In this document: positions 33,483 through 44,520 of the stretch, piece by piece
Layout: each line of letters begins with the position of its first letter
Position numbering within the stretch: the stretch's first letter is position 1
From: Poronia punctata
Lineage: Eukaryota > Ascomycota > Sordariomycetes > Xylariales > Xylariaceae
DNA length: 50,308 nucleotides
Assembly (NCBI GenBank): GCA_022579005.1
Contig: MU401700.1
Location: 1-50,308 of the forward strand
Direction: 5' to 3'
The notes under the pieces: generated by a model
What the model was told of the DNA's origin: nothing
The model's input: the letters and a program-made list of their open reading frames with translations, nothing else
The model's database searches: none
Made by a program: the position numbers and the translations under genes

Positions 33483-35427
33483 TCACAGCTTTGCACCCTT
33501 GGCTCTCCTCGCTTCCCTCTCCTTATCCTTTAGAAGCCGCCGCAGAATCTTACCGCTCGGGCTCTTGGGGATGGCATCGATAAACTCTACACCGCCCTTC
33601 AGCCATTTATAGCGCGCCTTGTGTTCCTCGACGTATTTGCAAATATCGCGTGTCACCTCCTCGTCGGATTTGCCGGCTACCGATGCCGATTTTACCACGT
33701 ACGCCTTGGGAACCTCGCCAGCGCTCTCGTCGGGCACGGGAATGACGGTGCAATCGTTGACGGCCGGATGTGTCAGTAGATGTGCTTCGAGCTCTGCGGG
33801 AGCGACTTGATGGCCCTGTGGTGAGGTGTATTAGTACCTATTCTGACCCGAAAAAGAAAGGGGATAAGAAACCTTACCTTGACCTTGATCAACTCCTTAA
33901 GCCGATCCACAACAGCGAAATGCTCATGTCCGGCAGGTGACAACCTAACAAGCGCCACGTCGCCCGTGCGCATCCACCGCCCGTCATCATCCCATACAAA
34001 CGCCTCCGAGGTCGCGCGCTCGTTGTGCAAGTACCCCAGCGTGACAGAGGGCGACTGGATGAAGAGCTCTCCGCGCTTCTCATATTCCGTGATCTCGCGA
34101 CCTTCCTCGTCGACCAGTTTAGCCCGCACCCCGGGAGCAAGACACCCGGACGTGCCGATCATGATGTCGTTCTCCCCCGTGCTAAGCACGACCGTGCTCG
34201 TCTCCGTCATGCCGTATCCTTGCCCCACGGCGAGTTTGGGAAAAGCTTTGAGCATGTCCTCGTGCGTCTCGGCGCCTAGGGGGGCCGCCCCCGTGTAGAT
34301 GAACCGCACGCTGCCGAGATCGTACCTGGCGCATATGTCGGGGTTGCGGAGCAGCTGGATGATGATGGGCGGGACCAGATGCATGTAGTTGATCTTGAAC
34401 TTCTCGATGCTCTCCAGCAACGTCTTCAGCTCGAAGCGCGGCAATACGATGACGCCGTCGCCGCGGTACACGGCCGTGTTGGCCACTACGACGAGGGCGT
34501 AGATGTGCGACATGGGGAGTAAGCCGACGACGGTCTGCGTCCCCACGCCCTTTCCCCGCCGGCCTACTTCTTCGTGCGACCGGATCTGCATCGCGTTGGC
34601 GATGATGTTCCGGTGCGCTATCATGACTGCCTTGGGCAAGCCCGATGTCCCGCTCGAGTAGCAGAGGTAGGCGACCTGGCGCGCGCCCTGGCCCTTGGTC
34701 CATCTCAAAGGCTCGACTTCCGGCAATGATCGGCCCTCGGCGATTAATTCGTCCATGGTCCTGAATCGCGGATCGCGCGGTTGGCCCGGTAGTTCAAGTA
34801 GGAAGACTCTGTCGTCGGGGATATTGTTCGCCCTGGCGGCCTTTAGGGCTGTCTCCAATAAGGGTGTGCATGTGAACAAGGCCTTGGACCCGGATGATCG
34901 GAGCTGATGCTCTAGCTCGGCGGCTGAGTACATTGCATTCGCGGGTGTTACGATGCCTGATAGTCTATGGACCGCGAAGGTAGACATGAGGTAATCAATC
35001 TTTTTTTCGTCTAATCAGTTTCCCTTGTTATGTGTAGGTAAACACCTAAAACATATCTCCCGCAAAAAGTGATTTAAACTTAACTTACCGTGTTGAACGA
35101 AAAGATCCCCACGACCTTATCCCAGGGCGTATCCTCGTTTGGCCGCCATCCCAAGCGCTTGGACAGGGCTCGGGCCAGGAGGTCATGTCGCTCGCGGAAC
35201 TCGGCGTGTGTGTATGTCTTCCCGCTCAGGCCGCATGTGAACGGGTTCTGAGACTGGCTGAGAGGGAGCCGGCCATATCTCTCACTGCCGAGAAACTCGT
35301 GCAATGGGATAGAGTCAGGCGGGTCTGTAATGGTTAGTCAACAGAGATAGACAGACGGTGGTGAAAAGGAGAGAAAGGACTCACCGAAAGGTAATTTAGG
35401 GACCCATGACGGCGGGGTAAATACCAT
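33483..35427 (-). CDS. Peroxisomal acyl-CoA / 4-coumarate-CoA ligase-like enzyme (ANL superfamily)
   Basis: Activates a carboxylic acid with ATP and couples it to CoA. Four exons, 35427-35385, 35324-35089, 34999-33878 and 33815-33483, encode 577 aa, normal for the family. The introns (60, 89 and 62 bp) restore KLPF-D-PPDSIP, FSFNT-IDYLMSTFAVHRL and LKELIKVK-GHQVAPAELE. ANL motifs are all present: P-loop YSSGTSGLPK (207-216), GYGMTET (354-360), RTGD (437-440), hinge DRLKELIKVKG, and the catalytic C-terminal Lys556 in PKSPSGKIL. The last three residues Ala-Lys-Leu form a standard PTS1, so peroxisomal import is expected. Substrate class (aromatic, fatty or short-chain acid) cannot be fixed from sequence. 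The long middle exon alone looks complete, but its internal Met is not the start. It is divergent from the PhnD-like gene. Confidence 0.92.
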
Positions 35428-36514
35428 CTTCAGTTCTATAACTTGAGTGCTCTAACCTAGGTGATTCAATGCTTTAACTACGGTAGATATTGAGTACAAG
35501 TAGCATAGATGTGAGATTCGAGATTGGAGCAATTCAGTTCGGTTCAAAGTAACTTCGGCATTCCGCTCCCAAGATCAAGGTGAGAAACTTATAGAAGCGA
35601 GATGCGACGTCGGCGGGATCGACCGGGTAAGCAATACCTAACTTCGGCACAGACCCCGGACCGCGACACTTCTAACCTACGAACATAGCAAGGGGGTCAA
35701 GTCAACCGATTTGTCTTGCCGGTGGTTGGGGTACTGGGGTTGTTTTTACTGGGGTAAATGGGGGAGCTCATCTATTACTCCACAGAACAGAACCGCTGCG
35801 CCGTTGTCGTGCTAGACTTTCTAGGGGATAGATCGTGGACTAGGTACCTAGTTGTGGTGATACCCCGGCTCCCGTAGGCTCTGCTTTTACGTACTCGTCC
35901 GTCCAAACCCCAGCACCGTTTTAATCACACAGTCTTCGATAGCCATTGGAACCTGCAAAATGCATGCGATGAGGCCACTTCCAGGTCTGCCCCTTATTCA
36001 GAACAGTTGTTAGATAATTAGATAGACTTGCTCAAAACGCGTTGGGGGTCGGGATCGGGGATAGGTTATGACAGGTCCACATGCCACCATTTAGCACGTT
36101 GATCAGGGGGAAAGCTGCACTACGAAGGATTAGGTATAGGCTAGTGTGCTGACGCAAGAGCACGAGAGAAAGATATGATACAACTGTGCAGCAACAAATT
36201 TGAAGAGTTGGTGAAGAGTGGCATATTAACACATTTTCAGTATACTGTCTAGTAGGTTAGTCATTCTGGACCTAGAATAGAACATCAATGCTGTCTGGTG
36301 ATCTGTTTCAAAGGTTAAATACTAGACTACTCGTAGGCGACCATACCAGCTGGGGGGAAGACGAAGCAAGGAAAATGGCCGTTTACCCTGTAGTCTGGGT
36401 TAACCGCTGCCAAATATGCTAAATCATCATGTAATACACAACCCGGGTTCAAGCGCACTATTAAACACCGCTGGTCAATGCACTCTAACAATTTCTCCGT
36501 CTGACAACTTCCCA
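35428..36514. other. Divergent intergenic region
   Basis: Shared upstream region of the acyl-CoA ligase (-) and the PhnD-like gene (+), about 1.1 kb if the second ATG of the latter is used. No clear TATA box, repeat or RNA gene is seen. Confidence 0.4.
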
Positions 36515-37327
36515 ATGCCTGATCCTTCTACTTCGTCAAAGTCCGAGTTCATTGCAGCTCTGCCCATGTACGACTGGCCCGAATGCCGGGACGAAGTTGA
36601 CGCGCAATGGGCAGTTCTGAGCCAGAATTTACGAGCCGCAGGCATAAACGCTCCCTTACAGCTCGTCCGGCGCAACGGAGACATGCCAGCCGTACCAGGC
36701 GGCATCCGTGATTCGGAAGGGACCGTCATAGCCCCAGATCCGTCTTCGCTCCCCCCTGATCAGTTGGATCTTCATACTCTATGGCGACATCCCGCTTTAT
36801 TGTACTCCCAAACCTGCTGGGGGCCTATGGAACTCGGTCTTGCCCATCATGTCCAAGTGATTGCTCAACACGACTATTCTTCCGTTGAAGGGGGCAAGGG
36901 GAACCTCTATCGCAGTGCCATTGTTGGGAGGCGGAACGAGAACCACAACGACGTGTTGCCGCCATCGGACGCGTCACCATGTTTCCGGCTTGAGTCTCTA
37001 AGAGGCAAGAGGCTCGCCTACAACTCGGCAGATTCAATGTCCGGAATCCTTGGCTTGGAACGTGATCTTGCCTGTGTTGTCGAGACTTTGGAAATCTTCT
37101 CCGAGCTTGTAGAAACGGGTGGACACCGTCTTTCTATTGTGGCCGTGGCTGAAAAGAGGGCAGACATCGCAGCTATTGATTGTGCCACCTGGCAACTGGC
37201 GAAAAGGTTTGAACCTGCAACCGAGGCGCTTACTGTTGTAGGTTGGACGGCCCTTCGGAAAGGCCTGCCGTTCATTGCGTCTAAGCACATCCCGGATGCA
37301 ACTCTGGATTTGATGTCGAAGATTTGA
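36515..37327 (+). CDS. PhnD-like phosphate/phosphonate-binding domain protein of bacterial type
   Basis: Intronless, 270 aa from the ATG at 36515. An in-frame ATG at 36416 would add 33 residues that look like leader DNA, so the later start is preferred; it places the family's opening block FIAALPMYDWPECRDEVDAQW directly at the N-terminus. Further family features are the LWRHPALLYSQTCWGPMELGL block (start 89), NLYRSAIVGRR (130-140), LRGKRLAYNSADSMSGILG (162-180) and the GGHRLSIVAVAEKRADIAAID segment (202-222, read in parts). These match the COG3221/PhnD periplasmic-binding-like fold, nearly all of whose members are bacterial. There is no signal peptide or lipobox and no transporter gene nearby, so it probably acts inside the cell as a stand-alone ligand-binding protein. 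The ligand is unknown. Transfer from bacteria is plausible. Confidence 0.82.
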   Translation: MPDPSTSSKSEFIAALPMYDWPECRDEVDAQWAVLSQNLRAAGINAPLQLVRRNGDMPAVPGGIRDSEGTVIAPDPSSLPPDQLDLHTLWRHPALLYSQTCWGPMELGLAHHVQVIAQHDYSSVEGGKGNLYRSAIVGRRNENHNDVLPPSDASPCFRLESLRGKRLAYNSADSMSGILGLERDLACVVETLEIFSELVETGGHRLSIVAVAEKRADIAAIDCATWQLAKRFEPATEALTVVGWTALRKGLPFIASKHIPDATLDLMSKI

Positions 37328-39740
37328 AGAGGTTGCTTTTCTCTTTCTCATCTGATGCAATGCGCTACAGCCGACCGAGTACGGACCCTACAACAGTCGC
37401 AGCACTGCACTAGCTTCAAGTCGAGTCTTGGTGTCACCATGACAAAAAGAAGGAGTTATCAACATGGACTCAAACGAGTCCATCAATACTTGGAACGCAC
37501 GGATATTCTTGTGTGCACATTGGGGCGCACATTGTATACTTACCCAGCATACGCCAGCCTAGGCCTCCCACACCTTCTAGCTCCGGAAAGGGGGAATATG
37601 TGGCTTGGTTACCACCTGTCCTCGGTAACTACAACAAGCCTCCCTGAGTCATGTAGAATCTCTTTATGCATTGGATAGGCAATCAGATTTGTTGCGGGTG
37701 TGGTTCTCGGATTTTTAAGTGGCCGGTTTGCAAAACCCTCCCGTCTTGGATATCAATTCAATGCCATGGCTATGTGTGCGGCAGATCGGACCGATGAGGC
37801 AGAACGTCGGTCCCTCCTACCGTCGAGGTTAATGTCAGTAAGTGTTTGCCTGCTAATATTGTCCAGGCCCCAGAACTTACATGCATATTGCCCATTAGTC
37901 TCCCGCGGGGGCTTGAGGGGAGAGGCGGGATTCTCTCGACTTGCCTTGAATTTGCCCGGGTGGAGAGCTCCTTACCGAATACGGGTTTCTCACTGTCTAG
38001 CGCGTCATACACAGGCCGGACCCTCAAACTTCTCGGTTACTACCAGACCTTTGGGATGAATTGCTAGGCGACATGCAAACATGTGCACTCCAGGGGAAGC
38101 TTGTGGTTTTGAAGGAGCGAGAGGAAAGTGGGTCGAAGAACGGCTAGCACCTGCTAAGCCCAGCACATGTTGGCTTGTGTGTTAGTAGAAGTTTGAAAGC
38201 AAACCCGTTAGGTATTTGCTCAAACTCTCACCTAGGCCGAACTTCTAGACACGGTCAGTAATCTACAGTCACACACCGGTTTCCATATTCGTCTGATTTC
38301 TAAGCAGATGTACCGAAGGTAGCAACTATCCTCTGCTCCATAGTCGATTCAGGAATCTTTTGTCTAGCTTTATGGAAAGCTTGAACATGGGGTTGTGACT
38401 AATGTCTCAAGGTGTTTGAAAGAAATGTCAAGATGGCCAGTAGCCCTACATGTATCTTCTCCCTACTTACCCTGCAGTCGCAATGTCACAGGGTAAAAGC
38501 AAAGCAAACCCCTTGGACTCTCCTGTGAGAAGTAAAGTAAGCCGATGGTCCCAATTCCGCAGTTATTATCGTAGAATCAAAGGTATCAAAGTGCCTGGTC
38601 TGTAGAACAATTGCGACAGCTACTGAGAACTACCAGACGAGAATCTGCTCCCCCAGAGACAGAAGCATATTCTTCCACCTATGGAAACATGTAGGAGCCC
38701 TCTTTGGGTACATCACCACAGTCACGCGCCTCTTGCAAACCTGGCCCGGGCTTGAAGTTGTGATCAGACGAACTTTACAGTCAGCACCCCAGTCAAACAA
38801 ACAAGTTGTTTATCCTTATAGGTCCAAAGGATGGTACCTTTACTTGACCAGACATGAAGTATCTTGATATTATAAAGATATAGATATCCTGCTTGCATGT
38901 CTGGTAGTCCGCAATCACTTTTTCCAGTACCAGAAGCCCATGTTTCTACTTCTATCTCAAGAATATCAACCATTACTACTGTATATTCCAACCTACAGCC
39001 TCGGACGCCGCATTGCTCTGTTGTTTTAGCCCCTTGAGATCATGAATATTAAGTCCTATTGCGATGCCTCTCAGAAAAGCTTATAACGCACCAACTAGCC
39101 CAACTGTATTCTTGCCTCTAGCGAGTTGCATCCTCTGTGACTCACGTGGATGACACTCCAACTCCCAAACAATACAGCTACTTGTGAAAATGCTTGATAT
39201 AAGTAACCACACATACCTGTTAGTCCTCCTTGACTTGTTTGTCAACAAGATTGGATGAAGCAGGTTTTTACACACATCAATACCTACTGTTCACCTCATC
39301 TTGGGGTCTACAGCCTCGTTTTTGATACGGCTGCCTTGGAAGTCTCCCACTTCAACCCATCCCATGACCACCTGTGACCTGCCTAACGAGCAGGTGACTT
39401 CCACATCCGATGTAGATATTTACACTTTCACCGTCGTCTCATGCTTGGTGAGGAAGTTGCGCTGGAACTCGAGCCACTTGATTCGTCAAAGTTCAAAGCC
39501 ATTGTTTGAGATGGTCAAGCTATGAGGCACTAACGCCTGTTCCTGCCGCCATAGATGCTGAGTGACTTGCCAACAATCATGTCGCCTCATCATATTTAGC
39601 GCTTCAAGCTCTCAAGATAGGTATGCTCATCCGATATTTATGATATCTATGCGCAAATATCTTCATGCAAACTGAAAACCCGTCTCCATGCTACCGTACC
39701 TTCCTTCTCCAGCCAGCCTTCCTGTCACCTTCAATTTGGC
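37328..39740. other. Intergenic region, no gene recognised
   Basis: About 2.4 kb downstream of the PhnD-like gene. Open frames at 37700-38067 exist on both strands with partly coding-like composition but no domain or convincing exon structure. The rest is low in open frames. No repeat or RNA gene is recognised. Confidence 0.4.
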
Positions 39741-40994
39741 TATATAAGGACCTTTCTTCTCCCTCCTTCACCCATTCCTCCATTCTTCCCTCCTACTTTT
39801 TTCTTCCTTACCTTGCATCGGCCCCCCAATCTTCTTCTATTTAAGGTTCATCTTCTACCCATCCACCTACCTCGACCTCTTCTCCTACATCCTACTTTTC
39901 TAACTTAATTATATATTCGACTGGATCTTACTATCCTACTTACCTTTCTACCCTCCTCATATTTATTTACCACCTACCTATCTGATTTATCTCTACGTCC
40001 GGTCGGCCTAAGCTTACTTTTCCCATATTCCCTTCTAGTCCTCATTCCTCTCACGCCCGTGTGAACGAGTACTATATCATCCATCTTTCTTCTTCCTCGA
40101 CTCCCCAGGGCACAGTGACTCGCCTTTGCTTGCAATAGAACAAGAGAACAACTGTGGTATTACGGCCTAGGTAAGTTTATTTCTTCTTCTTTTCTCACGT
40201 CGGCGCAGTCCCTAGATGTTTCTTCTTCCCCAACCATCACATCCTGTGACGAGATATTTCTTCTACCTACCTTTTTTTCATACGTCTATCCAAGGGATAC
40301 GATCGTATCATGTTTAATACCTGAGTACCTTAATCCAAGGACGAAGGCAAATATTCATGATTATTTCACCTCCCTCGCTGTCTCTCTTTTCCTTCTCCCT
40401 TTTTCCTTTTCTTACAAATCTACCTGTGCTACATATATCTTCGCAACATCACATATTATACTGTGAAGCACTCTTGAGTTCCGGCACTTCTTTTCACAGA
40501 GTCCGCCCGGAGAATCTCATTTCTTCTCTTGTTCTGCCTCTTTTCATCCTCTTCCCGAGTACGGTGCACTCTTTTGAGATGCTTTACAGGGGCTTTTGAT
40601 CCCACTGACCGTCGGAATCAGCCAGTTTGTGTAACAGCCGAGGGACGAGTTACTTGCGATAGAATCCGGCTTCATCAAGCGGTTCACAGAATATCAAGAG
40701 GTACGTACCATTGCAATCAAACATGTTGTGATATGCCAAAACCTGGTGGGCATTCAAACATCAGGTGTCCCTTCTTCCCTTCTTTTTTTCTTATGACATA
40801 TGTTAAGCCTTTCACAGAGTTTCAGTACTGCCGACAGTTCTCTGATCATTTCATGTCACTGGTTTCTTTCTTCACTGCGACAGTCACTCGTACTATATTA
40901 CACATTCGAGAATCACCTATCCGTGAAGCCAGTTGAAGGGTAGAATAAACGGATATATCCTACCATATATATATCAATCTATCCACTTGCCATA
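39741..40994 (+). promoter_or_regulatory. Core promoter and long, ATG-free, probably spliced 5' leader of the AlkB-like gene
   Basis: A TATATAAG box at 39741 is followed by about 400 bp of pyrimidine-rich plus-strand sequence with no ATG up to a strong donor (GTAAGT, 40171). A CTGAC branch and acceptor TAACAG end at 40637. A 63-nt exon (40638-40700) ends at another donor (GTACGT, 40701), and acceptors such as CGACAG (40883) lead into sequence that is again ATG-free up to the start at 40995. This is what a long leader with one or two introns would look like. A second TATA-like stretch just before the ATG (about 40963-40972) is an alternative proximal promoter. Confidence 0.45.
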
Positions 40995-43409
40995 ATGGAT
41001 TCCTCCGTCGCCACGAACGCCAAAATCACTGCTGCGCAGGCTGATCCCAAAAGTACTCTGGGAAAAAGAAAAGCGGCGGCCACAATCACAGACTATTTCA
41101 GGCCAGGCAAGCGGCCGTCCTATGGCTCTAAAGGCAAAGCCGTCGCCGACCATAGGGTCGGCAGCCCCCCTATATCTTCGCATTTCCGCGGCGGTATGTG
41201 CGATGCCCTTCCATGGTGGAAAAAACACCAGGGTGGGGTTTATACCATGGCTGGCATTGCTAAAGGAATGCTTTTGTGTGGACCGACAACACCTCGAGAT
41301 GTTGTCCAAAATCAGGTGATAATCACCACATGGTGTGTATCAAGTCCCTGTCCATGAAAGACTGGCGCTAATGTAATATCTTTGAACAGCGGTGGTGGTT
41401 TTAAATCAGGGCCAAAGGGTGAACTTATTCGCACTGCAGACCAGCCCGACACATTGGGAAATGTGGCGGCCTTTCTTAGGACTTATGAAGCCAAATTACC
41501 CATTGGCGTTGTTGCGGGCAAGTCCAAGACAGTAGGCAAGGCCAAGGCAGGGCCCAAAGGTAAAGATGAACTGTATTTCCCCTTGCGTGTCCCTTGTGCT
41601 AATGCTTCTGACAGTTCAATACATCAACACCCTCTTTGATGTTCAGTTTGAGCATCAATACAACGTCTTGGACTGGTTCTATATCACCAAGATCTGGAGT
41701 GAGTACGGCCCAGTTCAGGCAGACGGCCAACGGTATAAACACAGCCTCGTCCGTCTGGAGAAAATCGACCTCGATTTAACGTCGTGGTGGTCGACGGCTG
41801 CAAAAGCAACAATGGGGATGTATAAGCCCGGGGAGTGGAAGACGCTCGTTTTCGACTGCAACGCCTGCAAGAAACCCAGCACCCAACTATTCAACCAGGG
41901 ATGGTGTTGCTTGGAGAAGGACTGCGAGGAGTTCTTTGCATTCAAAGGAGCCGACGTCAACTTTGACACATTGACGTATACGCAGGCCTTTCTGAATGAG
42001 AGACAGGAATGGGTCGGAGAGAAACCCCAACCGCTCCAGCCCGGACTGCCTGCCCTGGAGCCTGGCCAATTCGGTTGCGAGAAGGAGTTCAAGAGGGGCA
42101 TCGTGTGCCCAACATGCCGATGGGCCACTAGGCGAATCGACTGGGACGGGTGGAGATGTGAGAAGGGGTGTGGATTCACCCATCTAATCCCTCTTCGGGA
42201 AGTACCGGTTGGGAAAATCAACGAAGAGACCGACGCCGTGATGCTAAGTACCCGTCATGAGCAATTCTCCAAGATTGATCCCGGAATGGTCTTTACAGAC
42301 CAAAATGTTCCCGGTTACGCCACTCGAACATTCTACCTGCACGGTTCTCCTACACATGGGGACGAAAACAGTATCATTGGTGGTATCACTGTTATGTCAC
42401 CAACACAGCAGACTTTGGAAAGACCTGGCGGCATCAACGATCTCTACACTGAGCTTCAGGAGACAACGCGTTCAGGGGATATAAATCTACGAAGACATGC
42501 AGCGAGATGCCCTGGTGAGTCAAGTTTCAATGTATAAGAATTATGAATTTTTCTAGTCTAACTGACTCGTTTCTCTAGGCTCACATATGGAGGAGATCAC
42601 TAGTCACTTCTCTTGCAACATGGTACGAATGCCTGAAACACGAGTGGATATGTGATATGCTGACGTCCAGTAGGGAGCCGACTACAAGTTCGGTGTGGTT
42701 GTTAAGACGTCAAGGGGATTTGACACAGCCCCTGATGCTGTCATGAAAGCTCTCGGCCGTCTGACATGGGCAGGAAAGACTGCCATTAACCTGATCAATG
42801 AAGATGTCACCAAGGAAAGTCGGGTTGTTGATCGTGAGTCGATGCCAGACGAGTTCATCGACTTTAATGAGCAATTGATCCTGGGATACTTTGAGGATTG
42901 CAAAATTGGCGTAAGTAAACCGTGTCGTTTTCTTCGTAAAGAATTCCTGTCCAGCTAACAAGGGAACCCTTAGTTTCATGACGATGGCGAGAAGGAACTA
43001 GGTCCCACTGTAGCGACAATGTCGGTTGGATCTCCTAGCGTCATGAAATTCCGACGCAAGGTCAAAAAGAACAAGGACGAACCCAAGAAGTCGAATCCAC
43101 CAATTCTCGAGTTTGTGTGCCTCCCCGGCACTGTTGTCATCATGCACGGTTCAAAAATACACCGTTATTATGAAGTATGTTACCAACACTTATCATTCAC
43201 TGCTTGAAGATGGGTATACTAACACCACACAGCACGGCGTAGATGCCAAGGGAGTCTTGCGCTATGCACTTACGTGCCGTTTTATCAATCCCGACACGAT
43301 TGACGATCCAGTTCGCCGAGCCAGGGCCATAAAGAACGGCGAGGTCCCAGAAGAGTGGAAGCAGAGGGCCTATAAGGGCGAAGAGGCAGAAGTGGATTCG
43401 GCTAACTGA
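40995..43409 (+). CDS. AlkB-type Fe(II)/2OG dioxygenase with two zinc ribbons and a PIP-degron-like N-terminus
   Basis: Seven exons (40995-41332, 41390-41559, 41615-42514, 42579-42622, 42674-42910, 42974-43174, 43233-43409) encode 688 aa; the six introns are 51-64 bp and phase-consistent. The C-terminal AlkB domain has NEQLILGYFEDCKIG-FHDDGE, like the ALKBH2/3 N-x-Y-x(n)-IG-H-x-D-x-E block. His565, Asp567 and His631 form the iron site. RYALTCRF (640-647) matches the 2OG-binding R-x-x-L-T-x-R. Upstream lie two similar zinc-ribbon motifs: Cys251-x2-Cys254 and Cys334-x2-Cys337, each followed by GWxC...EKxC. Residues 28-35 (AATITDYF) with Lys39 at +4 resemble a PCNA-binding PIP degron without the usual Gln. 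AlkB enzymes remove alkyl groups from nucleic-acid bases, so a nuclear, PCNA-linked repair role is inferred. Exon 1 (about 60-112) precedes a block of unknown fold up to residue 230. Confidence 0.87.
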
Positions 43410-43959
43410 AGTTGCTACGATTTCACGACATGGTCACTTTATGCTTCTTACAACATGAGGGTGCGATTAGCTCCGGGGGACAAAGGACACTGGGGCAGAT
43501 CCTTTGACATTTAGAACAACAGTCATTGCTTCTTGCTTTTCGGTATCACGGGTCACGACGACGACGACAGACGATGAAAATATTTTGGCTTTGCTTTCTA
43601 AACGCTCTACGATGGAATGAAACGGTATGCGATCTCAGATATCCTATGATGATATTAGAGATTAGGGATATAGGTTAGGGAACGATATTAGGAGGTAGAG
43701 GAGATGATATTGTGCTGGCCTTTTGCCATGATTTTCATAAAGATATCTCTGCTTTCTATGCGGAGAAGAGTTAGGAGAAGGACATTAATGGCACGCTCAC
43801 AGTTATGGAATCTCTACGTCTGGGAATAGGACGAGGGAGATACCTTGTTATCACGACTTACATATTACCTAGCCTATATAGTAGAGCTGAAATCACGACT
43901 ACTGCTTTTGCTGCACAGGTTATTTCTTTAAACGGTGAATATAATGGTGGGACTTTTTT
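43410..43959. other. 3' region of the AlkB-like gene
   Basis: Probable 3' UTR and spacer. A GAC trinucleotide run (about 43556-43567) is the only simple repeat. No gene is recognised. Confidence 0.4.
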
Positions 43960-44300
43960 CCGTCTTTGACAAGGAAAGGGTGTTGTTTCTACTGGAGAAG
44001 CAAGATTGAATGAGGAGGGAGTCATAACCTGTTAAAACACCATGGTCTTGCTCTGGACACGATCTGGGGGCTTTGAATAGACGACAAGAGGGCGGGGGGG
44101 GGGGATGATTCGTCCCCTTTTCAACCAATTATCTTCTTTTTGTCCGTCTTTGACAAGGAGAATGTGTTTCCATGGGGACGCAGGTGCAAAAGGGAGTCAC
44201 AGCACATCAAAACACCATGATCTTTCTCTCCGATGCAATTTGGGGGGGGGGGGGGGGGGGAACACTGAATAGCCCACGCAAGCAAGCGCAAAGGGGGATG
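43960..44300. repeat. Imperfect tandem duplication, about 183-bp unit, with poly-G tracts
   Basis: TCCGTCTTTGACAAGGA occurs at 43960 and again at 44143. Further matches follow in the same order: GTGTT, GGGAGTCA, AAAACACCATGRTCTT and a run of G. The G runs are 11 (44094-44104) and 19 (44242-44260). The copies have diverged by indels and substitutions. The duplication lies at the edge of the right AT-rich block. Confidence 0.7.
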
Positions 44301-44520
44301 AATTATATCTATTATATCTCTTGCTTACTATATCATGTTAGCAACATCTATACTTAGGTTGTGTTGTGCAATATTGCAAGAGGTGTACTGCATTTGTTAT
44401 AAAGTGTGTGCTAGATTTGCTATAGTGCAGTGCCGGTTGCCTAGTGCTAGGTATAATATAGTAAAAGCATTTGCCTTACTAAATTTGTATGCAAGATATG
44501 CTTTTTTTGCAATTAACCCT
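44301..44520. other. Transition zone into the AT-rich block
   Basis: Composition falls gradually. Dinucleotides TG and CA are still present but TA rises. No gene is seen. Confidence 0.5.

Noticed and set aside
36416..36514. PhnD-like start at the upstream ATG (36416)
   Set aside because: The added 33 residues resemble neither a signal peptide nor the family N-terminus. The ATG at 36515 sits directly before the conserved block, although the longer form cannot be excluded.
37700..38067. Gene with a 29-nt intron-like GTAAGT...TGCTAAT...CAG stretch at 37838
   Set aside because: 29 nt is too short for a fungal spliceosomal intron, and no family is recognisable on either strand.
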